From an uncultured Hyphomicrobiales bacterium (GTDB lineage Bacteria > Pseudomonadota > Alphaproteobacteria > Rhizobiales > Xanthobacteraceae), in assembly GCA_903878085.1 (NCBI GenBank), contig CAIRGJ010000064.1:62001-126000 (forward strand): DNA of 64,000 bases, read 5' to 3'. Both the position numbers and the translations under genes were made by a program. Numbering within the stretch: the stretch's first letter is position 1; each line of letters begins with the position of its first letter. Below are positions 21,956 through 33,039 of this stretch, one piece after another. The notes beneath the pieces are model-generated. The model was not told the DNA's origin, searched no databases, and saw only the letters and a list, made by a program, of their open reading frames with translations.

Positions 21956-22939
21956 ATGAACACAGTCTACGGCCTCGCCGAACTCAAGAAAGAGCAGACC
22001 ATCGGCGGTATCGGCACGACTAAAGCCCGCGACGTTCCGCGCATCGATCTCGCCAACTTCGAGGCCCGCAAGACCGAGATCGCCGATCAGCTCTGGAAAG
22101 CGTCGACCGAGATCGGCTTCTTCCAACTGATCAATCACGGCATTCCGCAGGAACAGGTCGACGAAGCCTTCGACATGACGGCGAAGTTCTTCGACCTACC
22201 GCACGACACCAAAGGCAAGATGCCGCTCGGCAAGGGCACCAACACCGGCTGGGAATACAAAGCCCAAGTGCGGCCTTCGACCGGCGCCGCCGATCAGAAA
22301 GAGTCCTATCAGATCACCGTGCCGCGCATGGCCGGCCTCTGGCCCAACGGCAACGAACTGCCGGGCTTCAAGGCCGTCATGCTCGCGTTCGAACGCGCCA
22401 ACTGGGCGGTCGGCATGAAGGTGCTGTCGTGCTTTGCGTTGAAGCTCGGCTTCGCGCCGGATTTTTTCACCGACTGCCACGATCCAATCTCACCGGAGTA
22501 TCAGAGCACGCTGCGGCTGCTGCACTACCTGCCGATGGTCAACGCCAAGCCGGAAGACTTCACCGGCTGGCGCGCCGGCGCGCACACCGACTTCGATTGC
22601 CTGACGCTGCTGCATCAGCGCACCGGCCAGGGCGGCCTGCAGCTCTGCCCGGGCAAGGAATCCGGCGAACTGGCGTGGACCGATGTGCCGCCCGCCCCGG
22701 GCGTCATCACCTGCAACATCGGCGACATGCTGATGCGCTGGAGCGACGACAAACTGCTGTCGACGCTGCACCGCGTGCGCATGCCGCGGCAGGACGAGTA
22801 TCTCGGGCCGCGCTATTCGCTGCCGTTTTTCTGCCAGGCCAACAAGGACGCCATCATCCAGGGACCGGGCAAGCTCTACGACCCGATCACGGCGCACGAC
22901 TATCTGCAACAGCGCATCGCGGCGAATTTTGCGAAATAG
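21956..22939 (+). CDS. isopenicillin N synthase-family 2OG-Fe(II) oxygenase
   Basis: DQLWKASTEIGFFQLINHGIPQEQVDEAFDMTAKFFDLP, AHTDFDCLTLL, NIGDMLMRWSDDKLLSTLHRV. Confidence 0.9.
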   Translation: MNTVYGLAELKKEQTIGGIGTTKARDVPRIDLANFEARKTEIADQLWKASTEIGFFQLINHGIPQEQVDEAFDMTAKFFDLPHDTKGKMPLGKGTNTGWEYKAQVRPSTGAADQKESYQITVPRMAGLWPNGNELPGFKAVMLAFERANWAVGMKVLSCFALKLGFAPDFFTDCHDPISPEYQSTLRLLHYLPMVNAKPEDFTGWRAGAHTDFDCLTLLHQRTGQGGLQLCPGKESGELAWTDVPPAPGVITCNIGDMLMRWSDDKLLSTLHRVRMPRQDEYLGPRYSLPFFCQANKDAIIQGPGKLYDPITAHDYLQQRIAANFAK

Positions 22940-22955
22940 ACTGACAAACCGAAAA

Positions 22956-22990
22956 CGCAGCCGGTTCACACCGGCTGCGCCTTTGTTTTC
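22956..22990 (+). terminator. Rho-independent terminator
   Basis: CGCAGCCGGT-TCAC-ACCGGCTGCG followed by CCTTTGTTTTC. Confidence 0.75.
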
Positions 22991-23023
22991 GGCTCCTTCT
23001 GAGAGCGGACGCGGAGAGCCCCC

Positions 23024-23473
23024 TCACTTCGACATGTTCAGCGCCACGGCGGCGCGGATGAGCGCCTTCAACGCCTTCTCATTGATCGTGTCGCCCTCAT
23101 GAATATCGATGGCACGCCGCATGTTGCCCTCAAGGCTGGAATTGAAGAGACGCGATGGATCAGCCAACGACGCCCCCTTGGCGAAGGTCATCTTCACGAC
23201 GGCTTTGTAGGTCTCGCCGGTACAGATAATGCCGGCGTGCTCCCACACCGGGACGCCGCGCCACTTCACCTCCTCCACCACATCAGGATCGGCCTGCTTG
23301 ATGATCGATCGTACGCGCGCAAGCGTCTCGCCGCGCCAATCCCCCAACTCCTTGATTTTCGCGTCAATCAGCCGCGACGGAGAATCTCCACTCGTGGCCG
23401 GCTTTGCAGCCTTCGCGGCCACCCCCTTGGGGGCGGCCTTCGCAGGCTTTTGAGACGTCGTCTTTTTGCTCAT
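23024..23473 (-). CDS. DUF1801 domain-containing protein
   Basis: VVEEVKWRGVPVWEHAGIICTGETYKAVVKMTFAKGASLADPSRLFNSSLEGNMRRAIDI. Confidence 0.8.
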   Translation of the reverse strand: MSKKTTSQKPAKAAPKGVAAKAAKPATSGDSPSRLIDAKIKELGDWRGETLARVRSIIKQADPDVVEEVKWRGVPVWEHAGIICTGETYKAVVKMTFAKGASLADPSRLFNSSLEGNMRRAIDIHEGDTINEKALKALIRAAVALNMSK

Positions 23474-23677
23474 GGCGCGATCCTGTCGAACATTTGCTTT
23501 CCAACGCCAAAGTTGAACGCCCACGCCTGTCTAGGCAAGGCCGTCTTCGAGATGGTGAAATCGTCATGCCGTGACCTGCAATGCGGAATACAGAGTTGCC
23601 CGAAACGCACGAACGTTTATGTATGGCAGCCGCCTCGAAAGCCGTCGCACATTCACGTTGATCGCAAGGGACTGAAC

Positions 23678-24553
23678 ATGACCGACACGCCCGACTACAC
23701 GCCGCCAAAGGTCTGGACCTGGAACAAGCCCAACGGCGGCAAGTTCGCCAGCATCAACCGGCCGATTTCGGGCGCAACGCATGACAAGGAACTGCCGGTT
23801 GGGCGTCATCCTTTGCAACTGTACTCGCTGGCCACGCCGAACGGCCAGAAGGTCACGATCCTGCTGGAAGAATTGCTGGCGCTGGGCCACAAGGGCGCGG
23901 AATACGACGCCTGGCTGATCAAGATCGCCGACGGCGAACAGTTCGGCTCCGGCTTCGTCGGGGTGAACCCCAATTCCAAGATCCCGGCGCTGATGGACCG
24001 CAGCGGCCCAAAGCCGATCCGCGTATTCGAGTCCGGTGCGATTCTGATGTATCTCGCGGATAAATTCGGCGCCTTTATGCCGAGCGAGCCCGCGCAGCGC
24101 GCCGAATGCCTGTCGTGGCTGTTCTGGCAGATGGGCAGCGCGCCCTATCTCGGCGGCGGCTTCGGCCATTTCTATGCCTATGCGCCGACCAAGATCGAAT
24201 ACGCCATCGATCGCTTCGCCATGGAGGCCAAGCGCGAGATGGACGTGCTCGACCGCCGGCTGGCGCAGAGTGAATACATCGCGGGCGACAGCTACACCAT
24301 CGCCGACATGGCGATTTTCCCGTGGTACGGCGGGCTGGCGAAAGGCTGGCAGTACGACGCGGCTGAATTCCTCAGCGTCCATGAATACAAGAACGTCTTG
24401 CGATGGGCCGACCAATTGCTGACGCGCCCGGCGGTCAAGCGCGGCCGCATGGTCAACCGCATCCGCGGCGAGCTATCGATGCAGTTGCACGAACGCCATG
24501 AGGCGAGCGACTTCGATACGAAGACGCAGGATAAGGTGGCGACGGCGGGGTGA
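23678..24553 (+). CDS. yghU: glutathione-dependent disulfide-bond oxidoreductase (YghU-type GST)
   Basis: LPVGRHPLQLYSLATPNGQKVTILLEELLALGHKGAEYDAWLIKI..FGSGFVGVNPNSKIPALMD. Confidence 0.92.
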   Translation: MTDTPDYTPPKVWTWNKPNGGKFASINRPISGATHDKELPVGRHPLQLYSLATPNGQKVTILLEELLALGHKGAEYDAWLIKIADGEQFGSGFVGVNPNSKIPALMDRSGPKPIRVFESGAILMYLADKFGAFMPSEPAQRAECLSWLFWQMGSAPYLGGGFGHFYAYAPTKIEYAIDRFAMEAKREMDVLDRRLAQSEYIAGDSYTIADMAIFPWYGGLAKGWQYDAAEFLSVHEYKNVLRWADQLLTRPAVKRGRMVNRIRGELSMQLHERHEASDFDTKTQDKVATAG

Positions 24554-24556
24554 GCG

Positions 24557-24775
24557 TTATTCGGCTGCGGCCGTCGCTGGCCGAAATCTCGGTTCGGGGA
24601 TTGGCAGCCCGTTTTTGCGGGCGACGTCGAGCCATGCTTGCATCGCGACGCCCAACTCTGCGACTGCCGCCTCTCGCGTCTCGCCATGCGCAGAACAAGG
24701 CTCAAGGTCCGGCGCTTCCGCGATCCAGACCGAATCTTCGTCAGACCAATAAACGATGATGGCGTAATTCTTCAT
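24557..24775 (-). CDS. hicB: HicB-like antitoxin
   Basis: MKNYAIIVYWSDEDSVWIAEAPDLEPCSAHGETREAAVAELGVAMQAWLDVA; overlaps hicA by ATGA. Confidence 0.82.
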   Translation of the reverse strand: MKNYAIIVYWSDEDSVWIAEAPDLEPCSAHGETREAAVAELGVAMQAWLDVARKNGLPIPEPRFRPATAAAE

Positions 24776-25029
24776 GGGTTCGAGCCGAGCGTTAGCCGGT
24801 GTTTTTGTATTATATCGCGGAGTTGCCGGATTTGGTACCGCTTTGCATCCTTGCCGTCGGGCTGGACGGGAAACGGCCGTCCGACTGCGGGATGGAGGTA
24901 GATGTGGTGGCTCCCGCTGACCCGTACCAGACGGAAACCGAGGTTAAGCAATAGCCGCTCCAGATCGCGAAAGCTGACCGTTCCCCGACCGGCCATGACT
25001 GCGTCGAACGTCTTCTCGTCGCTCGCCAT
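24772..25029 (-). CDS. hicA: HicA-like toxin (dsRBD-fold mRNA interferase)
   Basis: RDLERLLLNLGFRLVRVSGSHHIYLHP..AKRYQIRQLRDIIQKH; catalytic-His context GSHHIY. Confidence 0.85.
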   Translation of the reverse strand: MASDEKTFDAVMAGRGTVSFRDLERLLLNLGFRLVRVSGSHHIYLHPAVGRPFPVQPDGKDAKRYQIRQLRDIIQKHRLTLGSNP

Positions 25030-25074
25030 GGCGCCCCAAAATCTCAGGCGGTTATGAGAATGGAAAGTCTAGCG

Positions 25075-25151
25075 TGTAGGACGCAATAGCGCAGCGTATT
25101 GCGCCGCCTGCACGCGAGACGGCGGAATACGCTGGGCTATTCCGCCCTACA
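25075..25151. repeat. imperfect long inverted repeat (32-nt arms, 13-nt loop)
   Basis: Arms 25075-25106 and 25120-25151 are reverse complements with 4 mismatches (TGTAGGRCGSAATAGCSCAGCGTATTSCGCCG). Confidence 0.88.
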
Positions 25152-25758
25152 GGCCTGGATTTAATATCCGAGCGAAAGGAAGCTTAAGAGCATCGCCCGT
25201 AAATTTGACGCTTATTTGGTCCACCTCGTTAAAAAGAATTACAAACAATTCGTCCATCTGCGCTCGTTTGAGCTCAACCGGCTCGCCCATTTTCACAAAT
25301 GGCAGAATGATCGGCTTCTTACCGAGCACACTATTATTGTGAGCTATCGCATTTCTATAATTTCGGAGATCTCCGAAAACATCGGAGACGATATCATTTT
25401 GCACTCGGCTAATGGCTTCTGCGTACAATGGACGCACCGTTTCCCAGATTGAATAGATAAAAACTATGCAGGATCGCGAAAGCAGCAATTGGTTTGGGCC
25501 GTCGTGCGCATTCCGACTAATTAAATCACCAATTTTCACCGCATGATTGTAAGTGGCATCCGAACTATTTGGATCGTCACCATGAAGAAAAAATATTGCT
25601 TTATCGGGAGGAGCAGGCAGCGCCTTGATATTCTGGGCGAATAGGTCGATTCCGGCGCAGGAGTCTGAATACATCCCGTAGATGCCGTCCAGAAATTTTA
25701 GAAAATTCCATAATAAAATAGAGGCAGGATTCGTGAATGGAGGAGCAGCAATTGCCAT
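25147..25758 (-). CDS. hypothetical protein with HEPN-type RX4H motif
   Basis: IYSIWETVRPLYAEAISRVQNDIVSDVFGDLRNYRNAIAHNNSVL; visibly AT-richer than surroundings. Confidence 0.6.
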   Translation of the reverse strand: MAIAAPPFTNPASILLWNFLKFLDGIYGMYSDSCAGIDLFAQNIKALPAPPDKAIFFLHGDDPNSSDATYNHAVKIGDLISRNAHDGPNQLLLSRSCIVFIYSIWETVRPLYAEAISRVQNDIVSDVFGDLRNYRNAIAHNNSVLGKKPIILPFVKMGEPVELKRAQMDELFVILFNEVDQISVKFTGDALKLPFARILNPGL

Positions 25759-25761
25759 TCC

Positions 25762-27309
25762 TCACTCCCACTCAATCGTCCCGGGTGGCTTGCTGGTCAC
25801 GTCATACACCACGCGGTTGACGCCTTTGACCTCGTTGATGATCCGCGTCGCGACATGCCCTAAGAATTTCATGTCGAAGGAATAGAAATCGGCGGTCATG
25901 CCGTCGACCGACGTCACCGCGCGCAAGCCGATGACGTATTCATACGTGCGGCTATCGCCCATGACGCCGACGGTCTTGACCGGCAGCAGCACGGCGAAGG
26001 CCTGCCAGATGTCGTCGTACTGCCCGCTGCGGCGGATTTCCTCGATGTAGATTTCGTCCGCGAGCCGCAGGATATCGCATTTCTCTTTGGTGACGGCGCC
26101 GGGAATGCGGATCGCCAGACCCGGACCCGGGAACGGATGGCGGCCGACGAAAGCTTCCGGCAGGCCGAGTTCGCGGCCGAGCGCCCGCACTTCATCCTTG
26201 AACAATTCGCGCAACGGCTCGACCAGCTTCATCTTCATGCGGTCGGGCAGACCGCCGACATTGTGATGCGACTTGATGGTGACCGACGGCCCGCCGGTGA
26301 ACGACACACTTTCGATCACATCGGGATAGAGCGTGCCCTGCGCCAGGAAATCGGCGCCGCCTATTTTCTTGGCCTCGGCGTCGAATACGTCGATGAACAA
26401 GCCGCCGATGATCTTGCGCTTCTTTTCCGGATCGTCAACGCCGGCCAGCGCAGAAAGAAAGAGGCCTTCGGCCTGCACGTGCACCAGCGGAATGTTGTAG
26501 CTGTCGCGGAACAGCGCCGCGACCTTCGCCCCTTCGGCGAGCCGCAGCAGACCGTGATCGACGAACACGCAGGTGAGCTGATCGCCGATGGCTTCGTGAA
26601 TGAGAACCGCGGCCACCGCCGAGTCGACGCCGCCCGAGAGGCCGCAGATCACCTTGCCTTTGCCGACCTGTTTGCGGATTTTCTCGATCGCCTCGTCCTT
26701 GAAGGCGCGCATGGTCCAGTCGCCGGTCAGCCCTGCGATGTTGCGCACGAAATTGCGGATGAGCGCCGCGCCGTGCGGCGTGTGCATCACCTCGAGATGG
26801 AATTGCGTGGCGTAGAATTTGCGCTTGTCGTCGCCGATGATCGAAATCGGCGAGTTCGGCGCTTGCCCCAGCACGCGGAAGCCCGGCGGCAATTCGGTGA
26901 CGCGGTCGCCGTGGCTCATCCAGACCGGGTATTTCTCGCCCTTGACCCAGACGCCCGCAAAGATCGGGCTGTCGGCGATGATCTCGACCTCGGCGCGGCC
27001 GAATTCGCGGTGGTGGCCGGCTTCGACCTTGCCGCCGAGCTGAGCCGCCATGGCCTGCTCGCCGTAGCAGATGCCGAGCACCGGCACGCCGGCCTCATAG
27101 ATCGCCTTGGGCGCCAGCGGCGCGTCCTTGTCCAGCACCGAGGCAGGCCCGCCGGACAGGATCACCGCCTTGGGCTTCATCCTCCGGAAGGCTTCCTCGG
27201 CCTTCTGATAGGGCACGATCTCGCAATAGACCTTCTCCTCCCGGACCCGGCGCGCGATGAGCTGGGTGACCTGGGAGCCGAAATCGACGATCAGAATCTT
27301 GTCATGCAT
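25762..27309 (-). CDS. guaA: GMP synthase (glutamine-hydrolysing)
   Basis: [55 protein letters not shown]-terminal KPPGTIEWE. Confidence 0.96.
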   Translation of the reverse strand: MHDKILIVDFGSQVTQLIARRVREEKVYCEIVPYQKAEEAFRRMKPKAVILSGGPASVLDKDAPLAPKAIYEAGVPVLGICYGEQAMAAQLGGKVEAGHHREFGRAEVEIIADSPIFAGVWVKGEKYPVWMSHGDRVTELPPGFRVLGQAPNSPISIIGDDKRKFYATQFHLEVMHTPHGAALIRNFVRNIAGLTGDWTMRAFKDEAIEKIRKQVGKGKVICGLSGGVDSAVAAVLIHEAIGDQLTCVFVDHGLLRLAEGAKVAALFRDSYNIPLVHVQAEGLFLSALAGVDDPEKKRKIIGGLFIDVFDAEAKKIGGADFLAQGTLYPDVIESVSFTGGPSVTIKSHHNVGGLPDRMKMKLVEPLRELFKDEVRALGRELGLPEAFVGRHPFPGPGLAIRIPGAVTKEKCDILRLADEIYIEEIRRSGQYDDIWQAFAVLLPVKTVGVMGDSRTYEYVIGLRAVTSVDGMTADFYSFDMKFLGHVATRIINEVKGVNRVVYDVTSKPPGTIEWE

Positions 27310-27525
27310 TGCCAAATGGCTTTCGGGGCGGCCCGAAACGGGCGCATCTGCGGGCCTTGTGGGGTCGAGCGCGCTTTGGGTCAAGGCGGCGTCAGGCTCC
27401 GGTTAACTACACCCGATTTCGAGCCTTTCAGATAACCCTCCATTAGCCGCGGCGTGAGACATAGAGGTCAAGATTTTCGCCATTTCCACACTTTAAGGGG
27501 TCCCTTGGCCACTCACGCCGACCAT

Positions 27526-28479
27526 ATGACGCTTTCTGCGCCAAATGGCAGCGCTGGCGACCGCCGCGCCGCCCTCTTCCGCGAAAGCGCGGCCGATATG
27601 GCGAAGCGCTGGGTGCTGGCGGGTGCCCGGGCGCTCAAGCCCTCGCGGCTCGGCGCCCTGCCCGGCTTTGCCAAAATCTATTTCGAGGAACTGCTGGCGC
27701 CGAATTACGCCCTGCCCGACCCCGAGCGCGGGCTCCACAATCCGCCCGGCCTCGCCGGTCTGGTGCATGACCTGACGCTGCCGACGCTGCTCGCCGGTTA
27801 CCGGCGCGGGCTTTATCCGCTGGCGCATGTCGCGCCGCTGAAATGGTGGTCGCCGCCGCAGCGTTCGGTGCTGCTGTTTGCGGACATGCATATCTCCAAG
27901 AACCTCGGCAAGACGATGCGCCAGCACCGTTACACCGTGACCTTCGACCGCGACATAGAGCGCGTGATCGCCGCTTGCGCCGGACGCCGCAAGGGCCGCT
28001 GGCATCTGACCTGGATCACGCCACCGATGATGCATCTCTACGCGGAAGCCTACGATGCCGGTCACGTGCACAGCTACGAAGTCTGGAACGAACGCGGCGA
28101 GTTGGCCGGCGGCGGCTATGGCATCGGCTACGGCATGGGCTTCACGTCTGAATCTCAATTTACAAATGAGTCGAATGCCGCGCGCATCGGCATGACGGTG
28201 CTCAATTGGCATCTCGCCAAATGGGGCTATCGCTTCAACGACGGCAAGCTGACGGGACCGTTGTGGCAGGCGATGGGCTTCCACGACATGCCGCGCGCCG
28301 AGTTTCTCACGCGCGTTGAAGAAGCATCGCGGGCGCCGGGCAAGACCGGGCGCTGGCAGGTCGAGGACGATATCGACACGATCTCACACTGGCGGCGCGG
28401 CGAGCATCCGACCAGTCCGTTACCGGTCGAGCGCGCGGTTCACGAACGGAATATGCGAGATCAACGCGCCGATGCGTGA
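27526..28479 (+). CDS. aat: leucyl/phenylalanyl-tRNA--protein transferase family (Aat)
   Basis: LLAGYRRGLYPLAHVAPLKWWSPPQRSVLLF, HSYEVWNERGELAGGGYGIGYGMGFTSESQFT; ORF opens at 27454, start uncertain. Confidence 0.78.
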   Translation: MTLSAPNGSAGDRRAALFRESAADMAKRWVLAGARALKPSRLGALPGFAKIYFEELLAPNYALPDPERGLHNPPGLAGLVHDLTLPTLLAGYRRGLYPLAHVAPLKWWSPPQRSVLLFADMHISKNLGKTMRQHRYTVTFDRDIERVIAACAGRRKGRWHLTWITPPMMHLYAEAYDAGHVHSYEVWNERGELAGGGYGIGYGMGFTSESQFTNESNAARIGMTVLNWHLAKWGYRFNDGKLTGPLWQAMGFHDMPRAEFLTRVEEASRAPGKTGRWQVEDDIDTISHWRRGEHPTSPLPVERAVHERNMRDQRADA

Positions 28480-29433
28480 GCGGTTTTCCGGCGGCGTTAT
28501 GTCCGTCGGCGGCGGATCGGGGATGGCGCCCGGCGGCACCGGGTGGTCGTCGGCTTGCGGCGACGGCACGCTGGCAACTGACGTTGGCGGCGGCAAAGCC
28601 GGCGCGACAGGCACAACGGCAGGCTCGACCCACGCGCTCTGCGGCATCGGCGGCTGAGCATCCCGCACCGCCGGGCGAAGCACCGGCGCAGCCATCGCGG
28701 CCTTAGGTTCCGCAGACTTGGGTTCGGCAGACTTGGGTTCGGCAGCCGGCGCGGCAACGCTTTCGGCCGGCACCGCTTCCGGCGTGTGATTGATCAAAGC
28801 GCCGCGCACCGCCTCGAGCCAGGCGGCGTCGGACGTGGCGGGATCGCGCGGCACCGGGACCGCGACAACGGCCACTGGCTTGGCAGCAGCCTGCTTTGTC
28901 TCGGCCTTAGGTTCGGCCTTGGGTTCGGCCTTGGGTTCGGCCTTGGGTTCGGCCTTCGCCTCAACCTTGCGCTCGATCGGCTTGGCCGACGTGTCGATGC
29001 GGCGAACCGGCATTGCCGCCGCTGGCGCCACGGTCTTGTCGACTGCGAGCAAGGCCTTGAACGCCGCCGCGGCGTCCGGATCGACATTGCCGCAGGTGTG
29101 CTCGAAAGCCTCGACGTCGCGGCGCACCAGCATGTGGCGCGCGCTGGCGTCGACGCTCTTGTCCAGGATGAGGATGATGTTGGAGCGCAGGCTCTGGCAC
29201 GACGCCTCCGCCGAGAAATTCGCCTTATACATCGAATAGGCGCTGCCGAGGCCGACCGGAATGGCGAGCACCGTGCCGATGACCTGCAACGCGGTCATGG
29301 TGCGCGCGAACCGCGAGCCGCCGCCCGGGCCCGGCGCCGATGTGGGCTCGTTCGATCCGGAATGATGGGGATCGCGGGTAGCCACCAGCATGTGGGGAGG
29401 ACCTCGGCTCGGGAAATTCGTGGTTCCAGTCAC
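28420..29433 (-). CDS. hypothetical single-TM protein with Ala/Pro/Lys/Glu repeat region
   Basis: TM segment MTALQVIGTVLAIPVGLGSAYSMY then EAKAEPKAEPKAEPKAEPKAETK repeats; 3' end overlaps the aat 3' end. Confidence 0.6.
   Translation of the reverse strand: MTGTTNFPSRGPPHMLVATRDPHHSGSNEPTSAPGPGGGSRFARTMTALQVIGTVLAIPVGLGSAYSMYKANFSAEASCQSLRSNIILILDKSVDASARHMLVRRDVEAFEHTCGNVDPDAAAAFKALLAVDKTVAPAAAMPVRRIDTSAKPIERKVEAKAEPKAEPKAEPKAEPKAETKQAAAKPVAVVAVPVPRDPATSDAAWLEAVRGALINHTPEAVPAESVAAPAAEPKSAEPKSAEPKAAMAAPVLRPAVRDAQPPMPQSAWVEPAVVPVAPALPPPTSVASVPSPQADDHPVPPGAIPDPPPTDITPPENRSRIGALISHIPFVNRALDR
28902..28958. repeat. 12-bp tandem repeat (GGTTCGGCCTTG)n within CDS
   Basis: Consecutive ggttcggccttg units encoding EPKA repeats on the minus strand. 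Confidence 0.85.
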
Positions 29434-29509
29434 GAAATCTTCGGGGAGATTCTTGGCCGGGATTGCGGCGCAATCTAGGTATTCGCGTATCGGAAGCGTT
29501 AACGCGGCG

Positions 29510-30808
29510 TCAGCTTCGCCTTAGAACGCTGACAAAGAAGCCGTCGGTGCCGGTGGTGCGCGGCGTCATCAGGATGCCTTCGTCCGACAGCCGCGCGGCT
29601 TTTGCAAAGTCGGCAGCACGGTCGCCGAGCGCCTTGGCCACCTCGGCCGGCGGCTGCACCGAGAACTCCGGATGGCGGGCGACAAAGCCGCGCACCTGCG
29701 CGCCGTTTTCCTCGTCGAGCACCGAGCAGGTGATGTAGGCGATGCGTCCACCGGCCTTGAGCAGCGCCGCGGCGCGATCGAGGATTTCGGCCTGTTCCTT
29801 CTGCCGCTGTTCCAGCGCGCCCGGCCTGATACGCCATTTGGCGTCCGGATTGCGCCGCCAGGAGCCGGTGCCGGTGCAAGGCGCATCGATCAGCACCAGG
29901 TCGCAGCGTCCGGCCAGATCGTCGATCTCGCCGCCGATGGACTTTGGCGTACGGACCTGAACGTTGCGGGCTCCCGAGCGCGTCAGCCGGTCATGAATCG
30001 GCGCCAAGCGACGCTTGTCGTCGTCGGTGGCGAATACCTGACCCTTGTTCTGCATCATGGCGGCGAGCGCCAGCGTCTTGCCGCCGGCGCCGGCGCAGAG
30101 ATCGACCACCTGTTCGCCGGGCTTGGCGCCGGACAACAGCGCCGCCAGTTGCGAGCCTTCGTCCTGCACCTCGATCATGCCCTTAAGGAAAGCCGGCTCG
30201 GCGTGGATCGCCGGGCTCTTGGCATCGGCGCCGAGGTGGATGCGCAAAGCCCAGGGCGACCAGTGGCCTTCCTCGGGCTTGAGATCGGACAGCGATGCCT
30301 CGGCTTTGAAGATATCGCCCTTGAGCGTGTTGACGCGCAGATCGAGCGGCGCGCGCGACGCCAGCGCCGCGCCCTCCGCGGCGCGATCGTCGCCGAACAC
30401 GCGTTCGAAATACGGATCGAGCCATTCCGGATAATCGCCGGCCACATGCGCCGGCGCGTTTGCCATATCGGCGGCATCGAGCCGCTGGCGTTCGTCATCG
30501 GTGAGCGCCGCGGGACCATAGCCGGCGCCGTCGGCGAGCTTGGCGATGGCGTCGGTGTCGAGGCTGCGCTCGCGCTTGAGCATGCCGAGCAGAATGGCGC
30601 GCGGCGTCTCCGCACCCATGAGCCAGGCGCTCGAGGCGCGGCGGCGCAACGCGTCGTACACCAGGCCGGCGATACCGGCGCGGTCGCCCGAGCCGGCGAA
30701 GCGATGCGCCAGGCCCCAGGCCTTGAGCGCGTCATTGGCCGGGCGGCGGTCGCTTTCCAGATTTCCTAAAACTTCGATAGCGGCAGCCAGCTTTGCTGCG
30801 GGTGTCAT
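29510..30808 (-). CDS. RsmB/NOP2-family RNA m5C methyltransferase
   Basis: LCAGAGGKTLALAAMM, LVLIDAPCTGTGSWRRNPDAKWR, GGRIAYITCSVLDEENGAQV. Confidence 0.92.
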   Translation of the reverse strand: MTPAAKLAAAIEVLGNLESDRRPANDALKAWGLAHRFAGSGDRAGIAGLVYDALRRRASSAWLMGAETPRAILLGMLKRERSLDTDAIAKLADGAGYGPAALTDDERQRLDAADMANAPAHVAGDYPEWLDPYFERVFGDDRAAEGAALASRAPLDLRVNTLKGDIFKAEASLSDLKPEEGHWSPWALRIHLGADAKSPAIHAEPAFLKGMIEVQDEGSQLAALLSGAKPGEQVVDLCAGAGGKTLALAAMMQNKGQVFATDDDKRRLAPIHDRLTRSGARNVQVRTPKSIGGEIDDLAGRCDLVLIDAPCTGTGSWRRNPDAKWRIRPGALEQRQKEQAEILDRAAALLKAGGRIAYITCSVLDEENGAQVRGFVARHPEFSVQPPAEVAKALGDRAADFAKAARLSDEGILMTPRTTGTDGFFVSVLRRS

Positions 30809-31230
30809 GGCAGTCCTAACAGGATGCGGACCGCGAAGATGATCCACATCGCCAACAGAATGAAAACGCCGACCGCGAAGGCATTGAAGCGATGCCGAAC
30901 ATAATTGCTGCCGGTATGAATGTAGGCGTGAACCAGGCGTGTCAGCACAAACAGCCAGGCCATCACCACGAACAGAAAATCCGCGTGCCGCGTTATGATC
31001 ACGAGGATCGTCAGCACATAGAACAGCAGCGGCAACTGGAACTGGTTTTGGTAGCAATTGCTGATCTGCTGGACGCGCGGCGGCCAGTTCAACTGGCCGA
31101 GCGCGGTGTCGGCGAGCGTCGTCTCGCGGCGCTTGAGCGCGCCGATGCGCGCGCGCGCCATCCATAGCAACAGCACGAAGGTCAGCCCGACCTCGACGAA
31201 CAATGGCAACAGGACGAACTGGATCGGCAT
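30805..31230 (-). CDS. MAPEG family membrane protein
   Basis: RVQQISNCYQNQFQLPLLFYVLTILVIITRHADFLFVVMAWLFVLTRLVHAYIHTGSN. Confidence 0.85.
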   Translation of the reverse strand: MPIQFVLLPLFVEVGLTFVLLLWMARARIGALKRRETTLADTALGQLNWPPRVQQISNCYQNQFQLPLLFYVLTILVIITRHADFLFVVMAWLFVLTRLVHAYIHTGSNYVRHRFNAFAVGVFILLAMWIIFAVRILLGLP

Positions 31231-31300
31231 CGTGTTTCCTCAACGCAACATAGACAGGAGCAGCGTTCTATGCCGCGCGAAATGTACTCGTAACTATAGC

Positions 31301-32839
<1,539 letters not shown>

Positions 32840-33039
32840 TTACAAAAAGCCTGTCGCGAGGGGTGTCCCCGCGTCGTCACGGCCCGCTTTTGGGTTGGCG
32901 TGGGTCGTTAGCATGGGAAGACCGCGATTCCTAGGCTATTCGCGGGTAGCTGTTATGAACACCCACAGCCTAGAGGCCTTCCTCCCGGCCGGGCTTTGTT
33001 GTTCAAGACCGGTGGGGCTTTACCGGGAAAAAGAAAAAA

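Noticed and set aside
28902-28958. CRISPR-like array
   Set aside because: Repeat is contiguous with no spacers, in-frame and coding
29672-30769. 365-aa plus-strand ORF
   Set aside because: Shadow of the RsmB-family methyltransferase on the minus strand
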